Below the pieces are notes generated by a model. It did not search any database. It saw only the letters and a list, made by a program, of their open reading frames with translations, and had not been told where the DNA came from. From Acanthaster planci (lineage: Eukaryota; Echinodermata; Asteroidea; Valvatida; Acanthasteridae), in assembly GCF_001949145.1 (NCBI RefSeq), contig NW_019091616.1, positions 212,879 through 270,570 of the forward strand: a stretch of DNA of 57,692 nt. Direction: 5' to 3'. Shown one piece after another: positions 1 through 11,000 of the stretch. Positions within the stretch are counted from its first letter, which is position 1, and every line of letters begins with the position of its first letter. The translations under genes were made by a program, and so were the position numbers.

Positions 1-634
1 GTACATGTATCCACATGAAACTGTACATCATGATACTGTACATCTAGGCCTATCATAAATAGTGATTTAACTCTGCCCACATAACCTCACTGACTTTTCC
101 AAAATGCCTCTACTCCCTCAATATGGGGGTGCGCCTCCAAGAATTTGTTATGTGCCAATTATCATGTGCGAAATCTGTTGACCCAATGTGCGTTTAAGGT
201 CTACAGATTTCACGCATTGTGATTGGCTAACATGTTGCAAACTCTTGGAGGTGCACTCTTGTAAATTGCCTGTATTTAATATTGCATTCTATATGTACGG
301 AGACACACAACCGTGACCATTTTGTATATGCATTTCCAAAACAACAAGCGCATTTGACGTATTGGCAAAGACGTCAATTCAATACAACACTAGCGTTTGG
401 TTTTTAGACTGACGATCTTGATCCCTTTTAAAAAAAAAGCGGTGACCTTTTTTGATGTAGGCCAAAATTTGCATGTGGGTGCTGATGTCATGAGGAGAAC
501 CATGATATCAGACGCGGCTTTTGGAAAAAGATGAAGGATGAACTTTTTTGATGTGGGCCAAAATTTCCATGCGGGCAGTGACGAGAACCAAGAGACCAAC
601 TTTCGTCGGCCTAATAATATCCTAGACCTAGGGA

Positions 635-2640
635 AGAGACAAAGAGAGGCAGAATGATGAGCCCCAGGCCCATGGAAATTGTAACATTAAGTTTAAGGCC
701 TACAGGCTCCATGTCTTTCCACAAATAAGCCTATTCGCAATCTCATTTGGGCATGTGCAAACTTCGACCTGGCAACGGAAAGAGAAGATAAAAAAAACAA
801 TCACGCTCTGCGTCAACGTGTTGTGTTGTACGTGCCGTTGAGGGGGCATTCCACCAACTCGTTGGATTTCTGCACGCGAACTCATTAATAATTAATGATC
901 CGACAGGGTTTTTACAATAAGACATGCCATAATCAGGAGGGACCATAGAGATACTGTATTTCTATAAATCCCAAATTTGGGACTAGTAGTTTCCAGATCA
1001 GGGCATTTCTTGCACAACAAAGCCCCAACCTGCGAGCTAGTGGTGGGAGGCTACATTCAGAGCTGAGCGCATAGTTTTACTATTATTTCGGGAGTATCTT
1101 CGGGAAAGGCAATTAGAAAAAAAATCACATGGCTAACCCCTGTAAAATTGAAACAAAAAGTGAACTTCTGGTCATAATCTTGAATTTTCTGTGAAAAAAA
1201 AAGGCAGTGCTATTTCGGTCTGATTTTGTATTGTTTTCTATGGGCACATATGTAGTGCAAATATAATTGTGCGTCTTTCAGTGCTGGCACTTTCTAATGT
1301 TGAATCTCCTCTAAACTTGGGCTAGCTGTTTCTGAATTCCTGACGAACCTGATTTCAGATTTATTAACCACTTTGCTGTAATCAAAAGGTACAATGTATG
1401 TGCCAGTGGCAACATGTTATTTATCCTTCAAAATGGCGCCATATTACCCACAGTGCATGGTGCGCTGAGATTCCGAATAGGCTTATTGGAATGTTTCTCA
1501 GTCCTAAACCTGTCCGTTTTCTGTCCCTGCAAATAGACTTAGGCAAGTGAAAAGTATGCAATCAAGGTTATGTTCAGAATGATTAACAAATGGCGTTAAC
1601 ATTTGGCTAACAGGCCATGCAGGCCCAAACATGCTGAAGCCTTCAAAGGCATTCACATGGGATCATTCACATAGGTCTAAATGACATAATTAAACCATGG
1701 AGGAATAAAAACACAGGCCTAGTGTAGTGACAATATGTCAGCATGGTCAGGCATGCAGGTTACAAGACGAAGGATTATAGGTGGGCAAGGGCCCTGTTTA
1801 CAGGTCAGTTGCCCCAGCCATGCTAGCACTAGCAGGTTATGAAACAAAGTGAAACACCAAGCCTTCATGTTACATCATAGAGCAAGCAACAGAACAGGGC
1901 CCAACGAATACTCCTCCGCAGTATACGACGGAGGAGTATTTGACGGCCTGTGTAGGCCTACATGTAGCCTAGGCCTACTTTTTCCTTCCTCTGTAGTTTC
2001 AACAAATGTTCGGATTTTCTTCGGTGGACGACACAGTGGAGAATCGAATGAAATCTTACCAAGAAACATTATAATCCCATCAACTTGAAAATGGTAATCG
2101 CAAAGTCAGCAAGCACGTCAACTGCTGCAGCATAGTATACGTGCCGGTGCAAAACAAAATCGAATCACGTATCTACATGTACCTCCGTGATCAGATCAGG
2201 CTGAAGTAAATCAAGTCTGGCGCGTAAATAGCGGCTGGTCCAGCTAGCTCCGTTGTGCCTAGTGCGTGCCGCGCCTGGCAAGGACCGCTATGGAATCGAT
2301 TATTACGTGCTTCGAAGAGTACATGTACTCGATAAAACGATTTCAGTACTTGTGACCAGAATCCACATGACGAAGGGTGCTCGTCGCTTTTTTAGCCACA
2401 GTAAAGACGTTTCTGGAGATAATGCTGCTTTTCACATTTTTCAAATAATCCTTAATTTTGAAAAATTAAGGGCCAAACTCAATTGCATGTTTGTGTCGAT
2501 TTTTCTCAGTGTCAGGTGATGCATGCACTTGAAAAGCTAGCATATGCCACTTGTAATTTATTCATTTATTGTTTTTTTAGGATACATGCAATTGAAAAGG
2601 CCGGGCACTTCAATGTAGGTATTACCTTGGGCGTCAATCG
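635..2640. repeat. Diverged direct duplication, copy A
   Basis: Matches copy B (5067-7070) in the same order: 640-745, 1535-1620, 1955-2110 (TTTTCTTCGGTGGACGACAC), 2270-2570 (GGAATCGATTATT, CAAATAATCCTTAATTTTG) and 2580-2640 (ATTGAAAAGG-C-GGGCACTT). The block 760-1530 has no counterpart in copy B and is probably an insertion; part of it (835-950) recurs at 37620-37712. No protein-coding frame is conserved between copies. Confidence 0.7.
1907..1940. repeat. Perfect 12-bp hairpin
   Basis: AATACTCCTCCG (1907-1918) and its exact inverse (1929-1940) flank a 10-nt spacer that contains the palindrome GTATAC. It is absent from copy B of the surrounding duplication. Confidence 0.6.
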
Positions 2641-2929
2641 GTAGGGGAGAGAGGAGAGGGGAGATCCCCCTGCTTTTTAAAGTGGAAGGATATGATATCG
2701 TTTACCCCCCCCTTTCTTAAACAAACACATAAACATCCTGTGGAATTGCGATGAAGTGAGTTTATTTCAAGAATTTCATCTACTTAGGCCTACCATGCTT
2801 ACAACGTATAGTTACAATAGGTTCCAACTTCCATGATAGATGTGATGTGTTTAAGTGCATCCTGATATATGTACTTTTAAAACTATGACCTTTGGAAGCA
2901 AATTTATAATATATATTGCTACCCTAGAG

Positions 2930-3480
2930 AACCTCTATTAATGCATATTGCACGTTGTACAAGCGCGTCAGTCCCTGTTCACTGTTCCTCTTTGTTTACA
3001 CTCAAACTGTTTGGTCGTGCTCAAGTGTTCTTTAAATAGTTCTTTTAAAAAATTGCCTAGCGTCACCCTGATGGAGGACAAATGTCCGGAAATTTGGCAA
3101 CTTTTGGCAACAGTAAGCGCTTTTTCAACATTTTTTGTCTAACTACATGTTTACAAGGGCCATGCAGCATTTATTTTGCTTCAAATGCTCCACATGTAAT
3201 AAATGAACTGTATTCCTAAACAATCCATTGTTATCTTGTTTTGGAATTTTTTAATAAAAAGCAACTAATGAATGGAATAGTACCAGACTATTGTCAGGAT
3301 TCCCGTTGGTCCCATTTTCCATAGATTTTTTTCAAACCTGGCAAAAGAATTTAAATTAAGGTACTTTTGTCACAAATGGAAATCAAGTTATCAAAGTAAG
3401 CAGGCACCTAGTTGTCATTAAACTTTACGTTCATTATTCATTGCTGCCCCCAGAAAAAAAATTATAAATAAAAGCAAACC
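2930..3480. repeat. Dispersed repeat, copy 1 (partner at 16625-17160)
   Basis: Shares with the partner GCATATTG-C-GTTGTAC, CTTTGTTTA, CTGTTTGGTC-TGCTC, CGGAAATT-GGCAACTTTTG, a GTAAGCGCTTT-TCAACATTT block, CTAATGAATGGAAT and TGTTGGTCCC-like words in the same order. Orientation is the same. It may be a transposon copy or a duplicated promoter plus first exon. Confidence 0.62.
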
Positions 3481-3489
3481 TCGTATTGA

Positions 3490-4480
3490 ATTTCAGTACT
3501 TTTGACTCAAGAATACGGTTCATTAATGCAGTACACTTAACATAATGTATTTGATATTTTAAAAAACGTGGTTACCAACACGTGTGGCTTGGTTAAACGC
3601 TTTTTTGGAATGCAGCTTTCGACAAAAACGTCCATATCAGACCCCACCTTTAATATCTGACACCTCTGTTTCGCAATGAAGGAGCTATAGTTCATTGAGC
3701 TCGACCTCAGCCCAACAAACGCTGCGTCAATCAGAATGAAACGTCTCAGTGATTACGGGCCCACTGATCCATCTAGTTTTACTTTGAAATTTGTTTTCAG
3801 ATATCAAAGTTCAGCTTCGGATGATTACTCGAGAAAGCGGTTCTGCAAGCAGGCAATGGAGTAACTAGGGATAAATTTTTCCGGGGGCACCCGGGGGTGC
3901 ACACGTGTGTTCAAGGAGGTACCACAAGAAAATAAGCTGCTTCAAGATTCAGCAGAGATTTCAAGTAGGGGCACCCAGGGGGCTCCACGTCTCCACACGT
4001 CAGCTTCAGATAAAACATGAGTTAAATGCCATTGGTTAATTTTATGGCTTACAGAATAAATTCTTACATAAAGACCACACCACGTTCGATTCTCAGGTGG
4101 CAATAGGCCTATGCATCAATTCCTAGAGAAATTGAAAGAAAAGGCTTGGGTTAGCTGTGTCCATAGTTTAGTTCGGATGATTCTAGTGTCAGAAGTTGAA
4201 GCCACGCACAAGACAATTGAGTTTGATTTTCCCTCAGCCGGTACACCAAGATAACGCCATGGACCCTTTAGGCTGGAACAAGAGATGATATAGCAACATC
4301 TTTTGGTGGGAATTCACTGTGCGGATGTACCAGTTCATGCACTAAGCATGAAAAGACAATTTCTGCTGAAAAGCATGGTTTTTATTTCATGAATTTGCCA
4401 GTTAGGCAGCACTCCAACTCACACTGGATACAACCTACATGTATGCCGATTTCTTTTGCTCCAGCATGGATGATAAAGAT
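3490..4480. other. No gene recognised
   Basis: AT-rich, short frames only. Around 3870-3990 the words GGGGGCACCC and CCACACGTC recur imperfectly. Nothing else stands out. Confidence 0.5.
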
Positions 4481-4707
4481 TTTGCTCTAGGTGCATTTCG
4501 AAGTTTCTTGCAGATAAAACGTTAAAACAACATTGCCATTTCTGTCTACATCTGCTCGAAGGCAGAGATCCTGAGAATTTTGAATTTCAATCGTATACAC
4601 ATGAAAACAACGTGGCAAATTAAAAAGGATTCCCAAGATCACCCAAATCTTGAAACTGTTCATTTTGTTCATTTTGTAATAAAACACAATCGAGGTTGTC
4701 CGTGTAC

Positions 4708-4808
4708 CTGCTTTTAATGTGAAGGTGATCAGCTTCATCATTGGGTGCAAATAGTTTCTCTTGTGGTTTACCATTCGTTGAAAACAGCACAACTTCAAAT
4801 TCTCCATC
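4708..4808 (-). CDS. Exon-like open stretch of unknown gene
   Basis: On the minus strand, bounded by CTGCTAG acceptor and AGCAG|GTACAC donor, 101 nt read DGEFEVVLFSTNGKPQEKL followed by FAPNDEADHLHIKS. Composition is strikingly protein-like (beta-strand pattern, balanced charge) compared with its AT-rich surroundings. Without the donor the frame continues through YTDNLDCVLLQNEQ to a stop near 4616. I found no matching partner exon with certainty. It may be part of a divergent gene starting near 7939, or an old gene fragment. Confidence 0.3.
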
Positions 4809-5066
4809 CTAGCAGTAACACTTTACTGAAAGTACAAACAGATTGGAATATAATGAGTACCGGTGGTCGTGGCGTAGAATGGGTCCACGTGATGAACCAT
4901 GCAGGGAAAAGGTAGAGCAGGAATGCATTTGCATGATTGGGCCTACTTGAAAGTTGATCGTTTAATTATTTTGTTTTAAAAGGAAGGATCCCACACATTG
5001 ACATCACAACCTCTTCCCTGCATTGACATACTATAAAAGCCATAAAATTCAGATTTAGCAGCAAGA

Positions 5067-7070
5067 GACAGAGACGAGCCCCGGGTCCATTGGAAGTCGT
5101 CACATCAGGGTTAAAGCCTGCAGGCTGCATGCCTTTTCACAAGTTGGAATTTTTCTAACTGTTTTTCCAACATACATGTTGACTGACAACCAAGTGAAAA
5201 GTATACACTTAAGTTTGTTTAGAATGATTAACGACTGACGTTATTAACAATTAGGGCCTAACAGTAACAGTAACATGACATCATTAATCATGTCAAACAC
5301 CGGCCAAATAATGTCAGACTCTCAGGCACGTTCGGTTATGAAACCTTGGCTTACTGGAAACCTAAGTTAGAGTCTAAGTTTCAAGAAATGTTTCGATTTT
5401 CTTCGGTGGACGACACGGTGGGGAGCTAAAAGAAATCTGACAAAGAAACATTATTATCCTGTCAACACGAAACCACAAAAGTCAGTTAACACATGCTGCA
5501 GTGCCAGATCGGTGCCAAGACAATGGAATCGCCGCCCCAGTCAGATATGGCTAAAATCAACTCTGGCGCGAGAATCGAGCAGCGGCAGCGCCGGTGGGCC
5601 GTGATCCGTGTATGTTTCGTTCTTTTGTTTTCGATCTGAAAACGAAAAACAAACAACAACAAAAACAAGTCTATTCCGTTTTTCGAAACTCAAAAAACAA
5701 GGCTTAATTGTTCGGTTTAAATTTGAAATCGCAAATGAGCAAACAGACTGAGGAGTCATTTCTTGTTTTTCCTGTTGAAAACGAAAAACGGAAGTAGGGC
5801 CTATATCTTGTTTTGAATTTTAATCCCAATTTCGTTCGACTGCACAATTTTGAGGACGTGTCAGAGCACTTCTCAAGATGAAAATTGTCCTTGAGCATAA
5901 AAGAAATTTTCTTGTGATTTGCTTCTCCTTACTTTTGAAGCAACCGGAATCCTTGTATGGTCTTTGTACGTTTTGTTCATTCGTTTGTCAATTTGAAAAC
6001 GAAAATCAAACAGTAAAAAAGGCGTTTTCCGTTTTTCGATTTAAAAACAGAAAATGAAAATCGAAAAACGAGCTGTCTTTCATTTTTCGATTTGAAACAA
6101 AACATGAAAATCGCAAAATAAGTCGTTTGTCGTTTTTTATTTAGAAACAAAATTGGTAAAGAGAAACAAGTCGTTTGTCGTTTCTTTCAAGTTAAAAATG
6201 AAAAACGACGATTACGTTATTTGTTCGATTTTCAATGTGACAATGAATACCGCCGTTATCTGTTGATCCACTGTTTGAAGAATGGAACCCAGTTCCATTT
6301 TCATTTTGTAATGAAAGAAACGTCTTTGTAATCCACCAAATTAATCATGGCTGAACTAGAGGAACAAGGAATTCGTTGCTTCTGAAAGTAAAAGGAGCAG
6401 CTCACGAGGAAATTTTCGCATTCTGACGTTTCAACGTTCATCTGAAAAATGCTCAGAGACATCCGTGACGCCTCCTCAAATAGACAAGTGCAGGCAAATT
6501 AAAAGCAAGATTACTTTCGTTTTTTGTGTTTCATTTTCAACATTAGAAACAAGAAACGACGTCTTCGTCTTATTCCGTAGTTTTCTTTTTCTCATTTAAA
6601 AACGAAAAAGGAACGTTTGTGATTTTTTCTTATTCAAATCAAACAACGGAACGTACTGTACACGGACCCTGGTGCCTTCCAGCTGTGTTGTTTCTCCATG
6701 CCTAGGTACGAAGCCACAACCTATGATGTGTTCGGTGGAATCGATTATTTCGTACAGTATACTTCGATGAGTACATATACCCAGTAAAACGATTTTAGTG
6801 CTATGACCACAATCCTCATGACGAAGGGTAGTTTGTTCGTTGCAAGCCATGGCACAGATGATTTTAGCAATAAAGCTGCATTTCATATTTTGAATGCTTG
6901 ACAAATAATCCTTAATTTTGCAGATTTGGGGGCCACAACTAATTGCATATTTGTGTCGATTCTGCTGAGTTTCAGTTGATGCACGCAGTAAAAGCTAGCA
7001 AATAACTTTTTCAAGATAATTGAAAAGGCAGGGCACTTTAATGTAGGCACAACAAGTGACGTTAAACGAT
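5067..7070. repeat. Diverged direct duplication, copy B
   Basis: Same ordered segments as copy A, interrupted at about 5600-6690 by the hairpin array, which copy A lacks. Similarity is roughly what remains after long divergence: indels are frequent. It may be an old segmental duplication or two copies of an unclassified transposon. Confidence 0.68.
5600..6660. repeat. Array of about ten AT-rich hairpins built on a GTTTTTCGATTT/AAATCGAAAAAC theme
   Basis: Within about 1 kb the word CGTTTTTCGATTT-like and its inverse GAAAACGAAAAA-like alternate again and again, each pair forming a short imperfect palindrome of about 35-60 nt (for example at 5615-5650, 5770-5800, 5985-6010, 6028-6075, 6080-6115, 6125-6155, 6175-6210, 6520-6565, 6580-6620). 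Spacers differ in sequence. No open frame of note. Confidence 0.65.
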
Positions 7071-7749
7071 GAGGACTTTTCTTTTCATCAGTCAGAGTGA
7101 AGATATTAAGTGCTTAAATAGGGGTTGTTAGTCTGGACAGCGTCTTTGTTTTTTCAGGATTATTTCTGAGCGGCTGCTTAATTCAGTTTATGCAAAAGTG
7201 CACTGGGGACGCTGCTTCCTTACCTTTATCCCCCCCACCCCCACCCCAAAAAGAAAAAAGGTAAGTCGGGATCCATCCATAATGACGGCTTGACACGAAG
7301 ATGGGGTAAAGTTACCTTTGCCTTTACCTTTACGTTCAATATGACAAATCAAAGTCAATTCAGGTGTTTTTGTAACACATAATATCCAATACTTTTTTCA
7401 TTTTCACCCACATTTTTGCAACTTATATGTAACTTTTTTCTTTTTTTTAACGGACTCGATTTTGCTTTGAGAAGTCTATTTTTCGTACTGATTTTGGTTC
7501 TATCAGCGTTCTATGAAGTTGTTTTTAAAATCTCTATCTCGTTACAATCTGCCACTCTGAGCCCCTTCTTCGTGATTATTGCCACGGGGGACTCGGGGTT
7601 CCCCATGAAAAATGGAAGAAAGAAAAAAGGTGAAAGAAAAAGCAACATGAAAAAGAGAGGAATGGGGATGAAAATCATCTTCATGCTTCAACTTACCTCT
7701 GAATGGACCCCTTTCACTATTAGTTTGTTAATGACGAGTAGTTTGCCCC

Positions 7750-8097
7750 GTCATCCGGTAACGTCCGGATTGCTTCCTGGAAAGTCTTGCCAAATCCCAC
7801 CCCTCTCCATCAGACTCGTATTACAGTTCCCCGCCACGATCACAGCCTCGTCAAGCGATACCATAAGTCGACACCGAATAGTATCGGGAAAATGTAATCG
7901 AATAAATTCCTCGGGCCATGGCACGACAGGGCGCGCCATGCGCTTGGTCGGCGACTTTATCTATCGCTCATTCGCAAATAGCTCATCACACGCATCGCAT
8001 TGAATCGCATCGCGTGTGTTGTGTGTACGACACTGGAGGTGAGCGCAGGATTGAAGAACTGTTCTACTTCCCTTTAAAATAAGGAGCAATTTCCAGC
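7750..8097 (+). promoter_or_regulatory. Probable SELENOW promoter and 5'UTR, CpG-rich
   Basis: The stretch before the SELENOW start is clearly richer in G+C and CpG than its surroundings, with GGCGCGCC at 7930 and CGCATCGCATTGAATCGCATCGC near 7987-8010 as an imperfect repeat. No TATA box is evident. A 195-codon open frame (7416-8003) crosses it but has no start context and no recognisable similarity. A minus-strand open frame with strong Kozak ATGs (7939 down to 7751) could mean the promoter is bidirectional. Confidence 0.45.
7751..7939 (-). CDS. Possible first exon divergent from SELENOW
   Basis: A minus-strand open frame begins MARPVVPWPEEFIRLHFPD with Kozak-like GCGCGCCATGG context in the CpG-rich region upstream of SELENOW. 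It has no recognised domain, and candidate donors are weak (ATG|GTATCG, GAC|GTTACC). Its support is position and start context only. The region may instead be purely promoter sequence. Confidence 0.22.
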   Translation of the reverse strand: MARPVVPWPEEFIRLHFPDTIRCRLMVSLDEAVIVAGNCNTSLMERGGIWQDFPGSNPDVTG

Positions 8098-11000
8098 ATG
8101 CCGAAGGTCAGGATTTCCGTTGTGTACTGGTAAGTAGGCAGTCTTTTCTCAATTCGGGACCCTGCTAGCTGCTGCTAGGCCTTGCCTACGTGACAAAGAC
8201 ATCCTCTCCGGTCCATATTCTGCTCTCCATACACGCATTAATAACCACACACTGTGGCGTTAGGCTACGCATCCTTGGTCCAGCCAACTCCCAAAGATTG
8301 ATTGGAAAGAGTTTCTTACAACACTGACTTCCCTCAATAACAGTTGTCAGAAATATGTACATGGAACTCTTTCTTGGGATTGTAAATTTAGGGACTGTGC
8401 TCCTATAATATAGAAAGGAAAGCTAGCTTTTGAATTCACCGTGGTAGGCCTAGATGTACATATCATGTACATGTAGATAACTGTGACATCATGCTCACTG
8501 TTGTCAAAAAAGGGCAGGGTTTTGAGTTTCGAGGGAAATTATGAAGGAAAACTGTGAGTATTTTAACACATGACATATGGTGGAATATTCAAATATGCAT
8601 GGTTGGTTTATCAGTTAGAAAATCACAATTTCTCACTGTTTACAATTTGAAATTTCCCCAAAATTTGATTTTGGGGGGACTTATCAATTTTGCAAGATTA
8701 AAATGACAAAAAAATGGGGGGTCCCCAAGTATACAATCCCCTTTTTTTCTGAACCGTGTTCATGATGTGTGACTGTTTATTCTCTGCTTTATTTTTGTAA
8801 CCATTTCAGCACAACTGACGTCATCCCTTCATGTCCCTTTGATTAACATACTCTTGTAACGTCATAAACATCCATGTGGAGTCGTGTTGAAATGGTTTTA
8901 TTTCAAGATTTTTATCTACTTACCTAGCCTATGCTGGATGCCGGTCTTCATTACGTTACAACTGGGTACTACTTACCATGCTTAGGCCTACATGCACAGG
9001 AAAGAGTATAAGTCAAATTTTGGGTGTTTTAGAGATCATGCCATTCAGCAACACCTATAAAGATTGGACAAGCCTGCAAAACTTTCCAACCAAAGTGAAC
9101 TTTGGATGAACTTGGACAGTCAGGCTGACCAGGGCCAAGTGGTCAGGACTGATAGCGAGCTCCAAACGGTGCAGTTCAATCAATCAGTCAATCAGTCTTG
9201 TTTATTTTCCACATAACAATATGGTAAATATCACAGATTTACAGCAAAATATGTTCACATTTTGAGCCAGTGTTTTCTTCCCAACATGTACAACTCGTTT
9301 TGCTAAAGTCAGAGGCCACGCCCAAGATCTGTGGGAAATCAAAAGTGCCTATGAACAAAGAAAAAGAGGAGCTTTCATAAACGTGAATGACAAAGGGTAT
9401 GCATCCAAATCTGCAGGGCCAATTTCATAGAGCTGCTTAAGCACAAAATTTGCTGAAGTGAAAGAAAAACCTTGCTTGATAAATCGGGTTACCAACCCAA
9501 ACTCCATGTGATGTGTATTGTGTGGGAATGGTATTTAGCTGTCTTTTGGTTAGCATGACAATCAGGTAGAATTTGAGCTGGTAACCTTTCTTTTTTAAGC
9601 ACGTTTTTTTTTTTTACGCTTAAGAAAATGTTGTGCTTAAGCAGCTGTATGAAATTGGCCCCAGCAGCCCATCCTTTCCACTCAGTGTACTCATGTATGA
9701 GTCATGGTGCCCCTTTTTGGTACTCCACGACAGCAACGCATTATGCAGAACTTTACTCATACTGTATGTTGGCTGTGCCGTATGGACATGCTTTTACCCT
9801 GTGTGTGGGCATGGACATGTATTTTACATTCAAACATTCCATGGACGCGTAAAGTTGTGCATGTCCAATATCCGTATTCCTCTCGGGTCTAGACGAACCG
9901 AAAGGGTGCCTGACTATGATTGTGGGTTCCCAAATGTGCGTCGCCCATAATAACGCCATCATTTGTCAAAACAGTCATTTGAGTTGTCAGTAAAATTAAC
10001 CACAGCAAAGAGAATTGTATTCCATTTTTACATCCCTTATCAGGTTATTGGCATGGGAATGAATATTTGAAACAATTAAATAACAGTTTGTCCACGGAGG
10101 TCTTCATGGACCCTTTTAAAAAAATTCTGACTCACTTTAAGTAGCCCAACCCTACATGTACATAATACTACAAATTACTACTTGTAGTAAAATGTAATAA
10201 TCAGTGCTGCCGCTTGTTAGATGAGGACATGACCATATTGTTCTCTGAAGCCATAAAATACAATAGAAAAGACAATGTACCACACTGTGCTGTGGCACTA
10301 TAAATGCATGGCTTTATTGTTCTCTGTACGAGTAACAATGGAAGTAACCTAGCCAGAAGTAGTAATTTGTAGCGACAGGTCCTTTAGGCTCAGGCTATTA
10401 CTGAGTATTTTGTAGTACTGAGTACTTTAAGCAAAACAATATGCTTGGCCGTTAGGGTTAAAACATGCCAAAGAAGTGTCGCCAAAAGTAAATATATGAA
10501 AAATTAAAAACAAACATAAATAAATAATTTCCCCCAAAGTACGAGTACAACATATACACATTTTTAATCTTCCTGTCATATGCAGGCACAGTAAAAGAAA
10601 GAAATATACTGTATTAAAACCAACCTCTTCATGTCAGTTCATTGCTGAAAATTGTTGACTCATTTCAGTTTGGGCCTTTTTTGCTGAGTAATGGCATTCA
10701 GTATTGATTTCTGTTGGCCTTCTCTTGGATCTGCTGAAGGGTCAGGTCATCTTCATTGTTGAAAATACAGGTTAAGTACTCCCAACAGAGGCTATTTTGG
10801 TTATGTGTTGACGCTGTAATTGATAACAGCAACTTATTATGCTTGACTGTCCAGTGTCCTGCTTGGAAAGCCAGTGTTTGATTTGTTAATGGACAAGGTC
10901 TAGAATAAGGAGTTCTCCCTGTGTACCAGCATACAATCCCAAGTCCTAGAAGTGTTTTGTAATAGTAATTAGTATACCTTTGAAAAAGGCCTTTTAATAT

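Noticed and set aside
7416-8003. 195-codon plus-strand open frame
   Set aside because: No ATG context at its start, no recognisable motif, and it runs through the CpG-rich promoter region of SELENOW; likely chance.
9628-9962. Cluster of overlapping short open frames next to the MITE
   Set aside because: Several frames on both strands are open over the same stretch, none with splice support or similarity.
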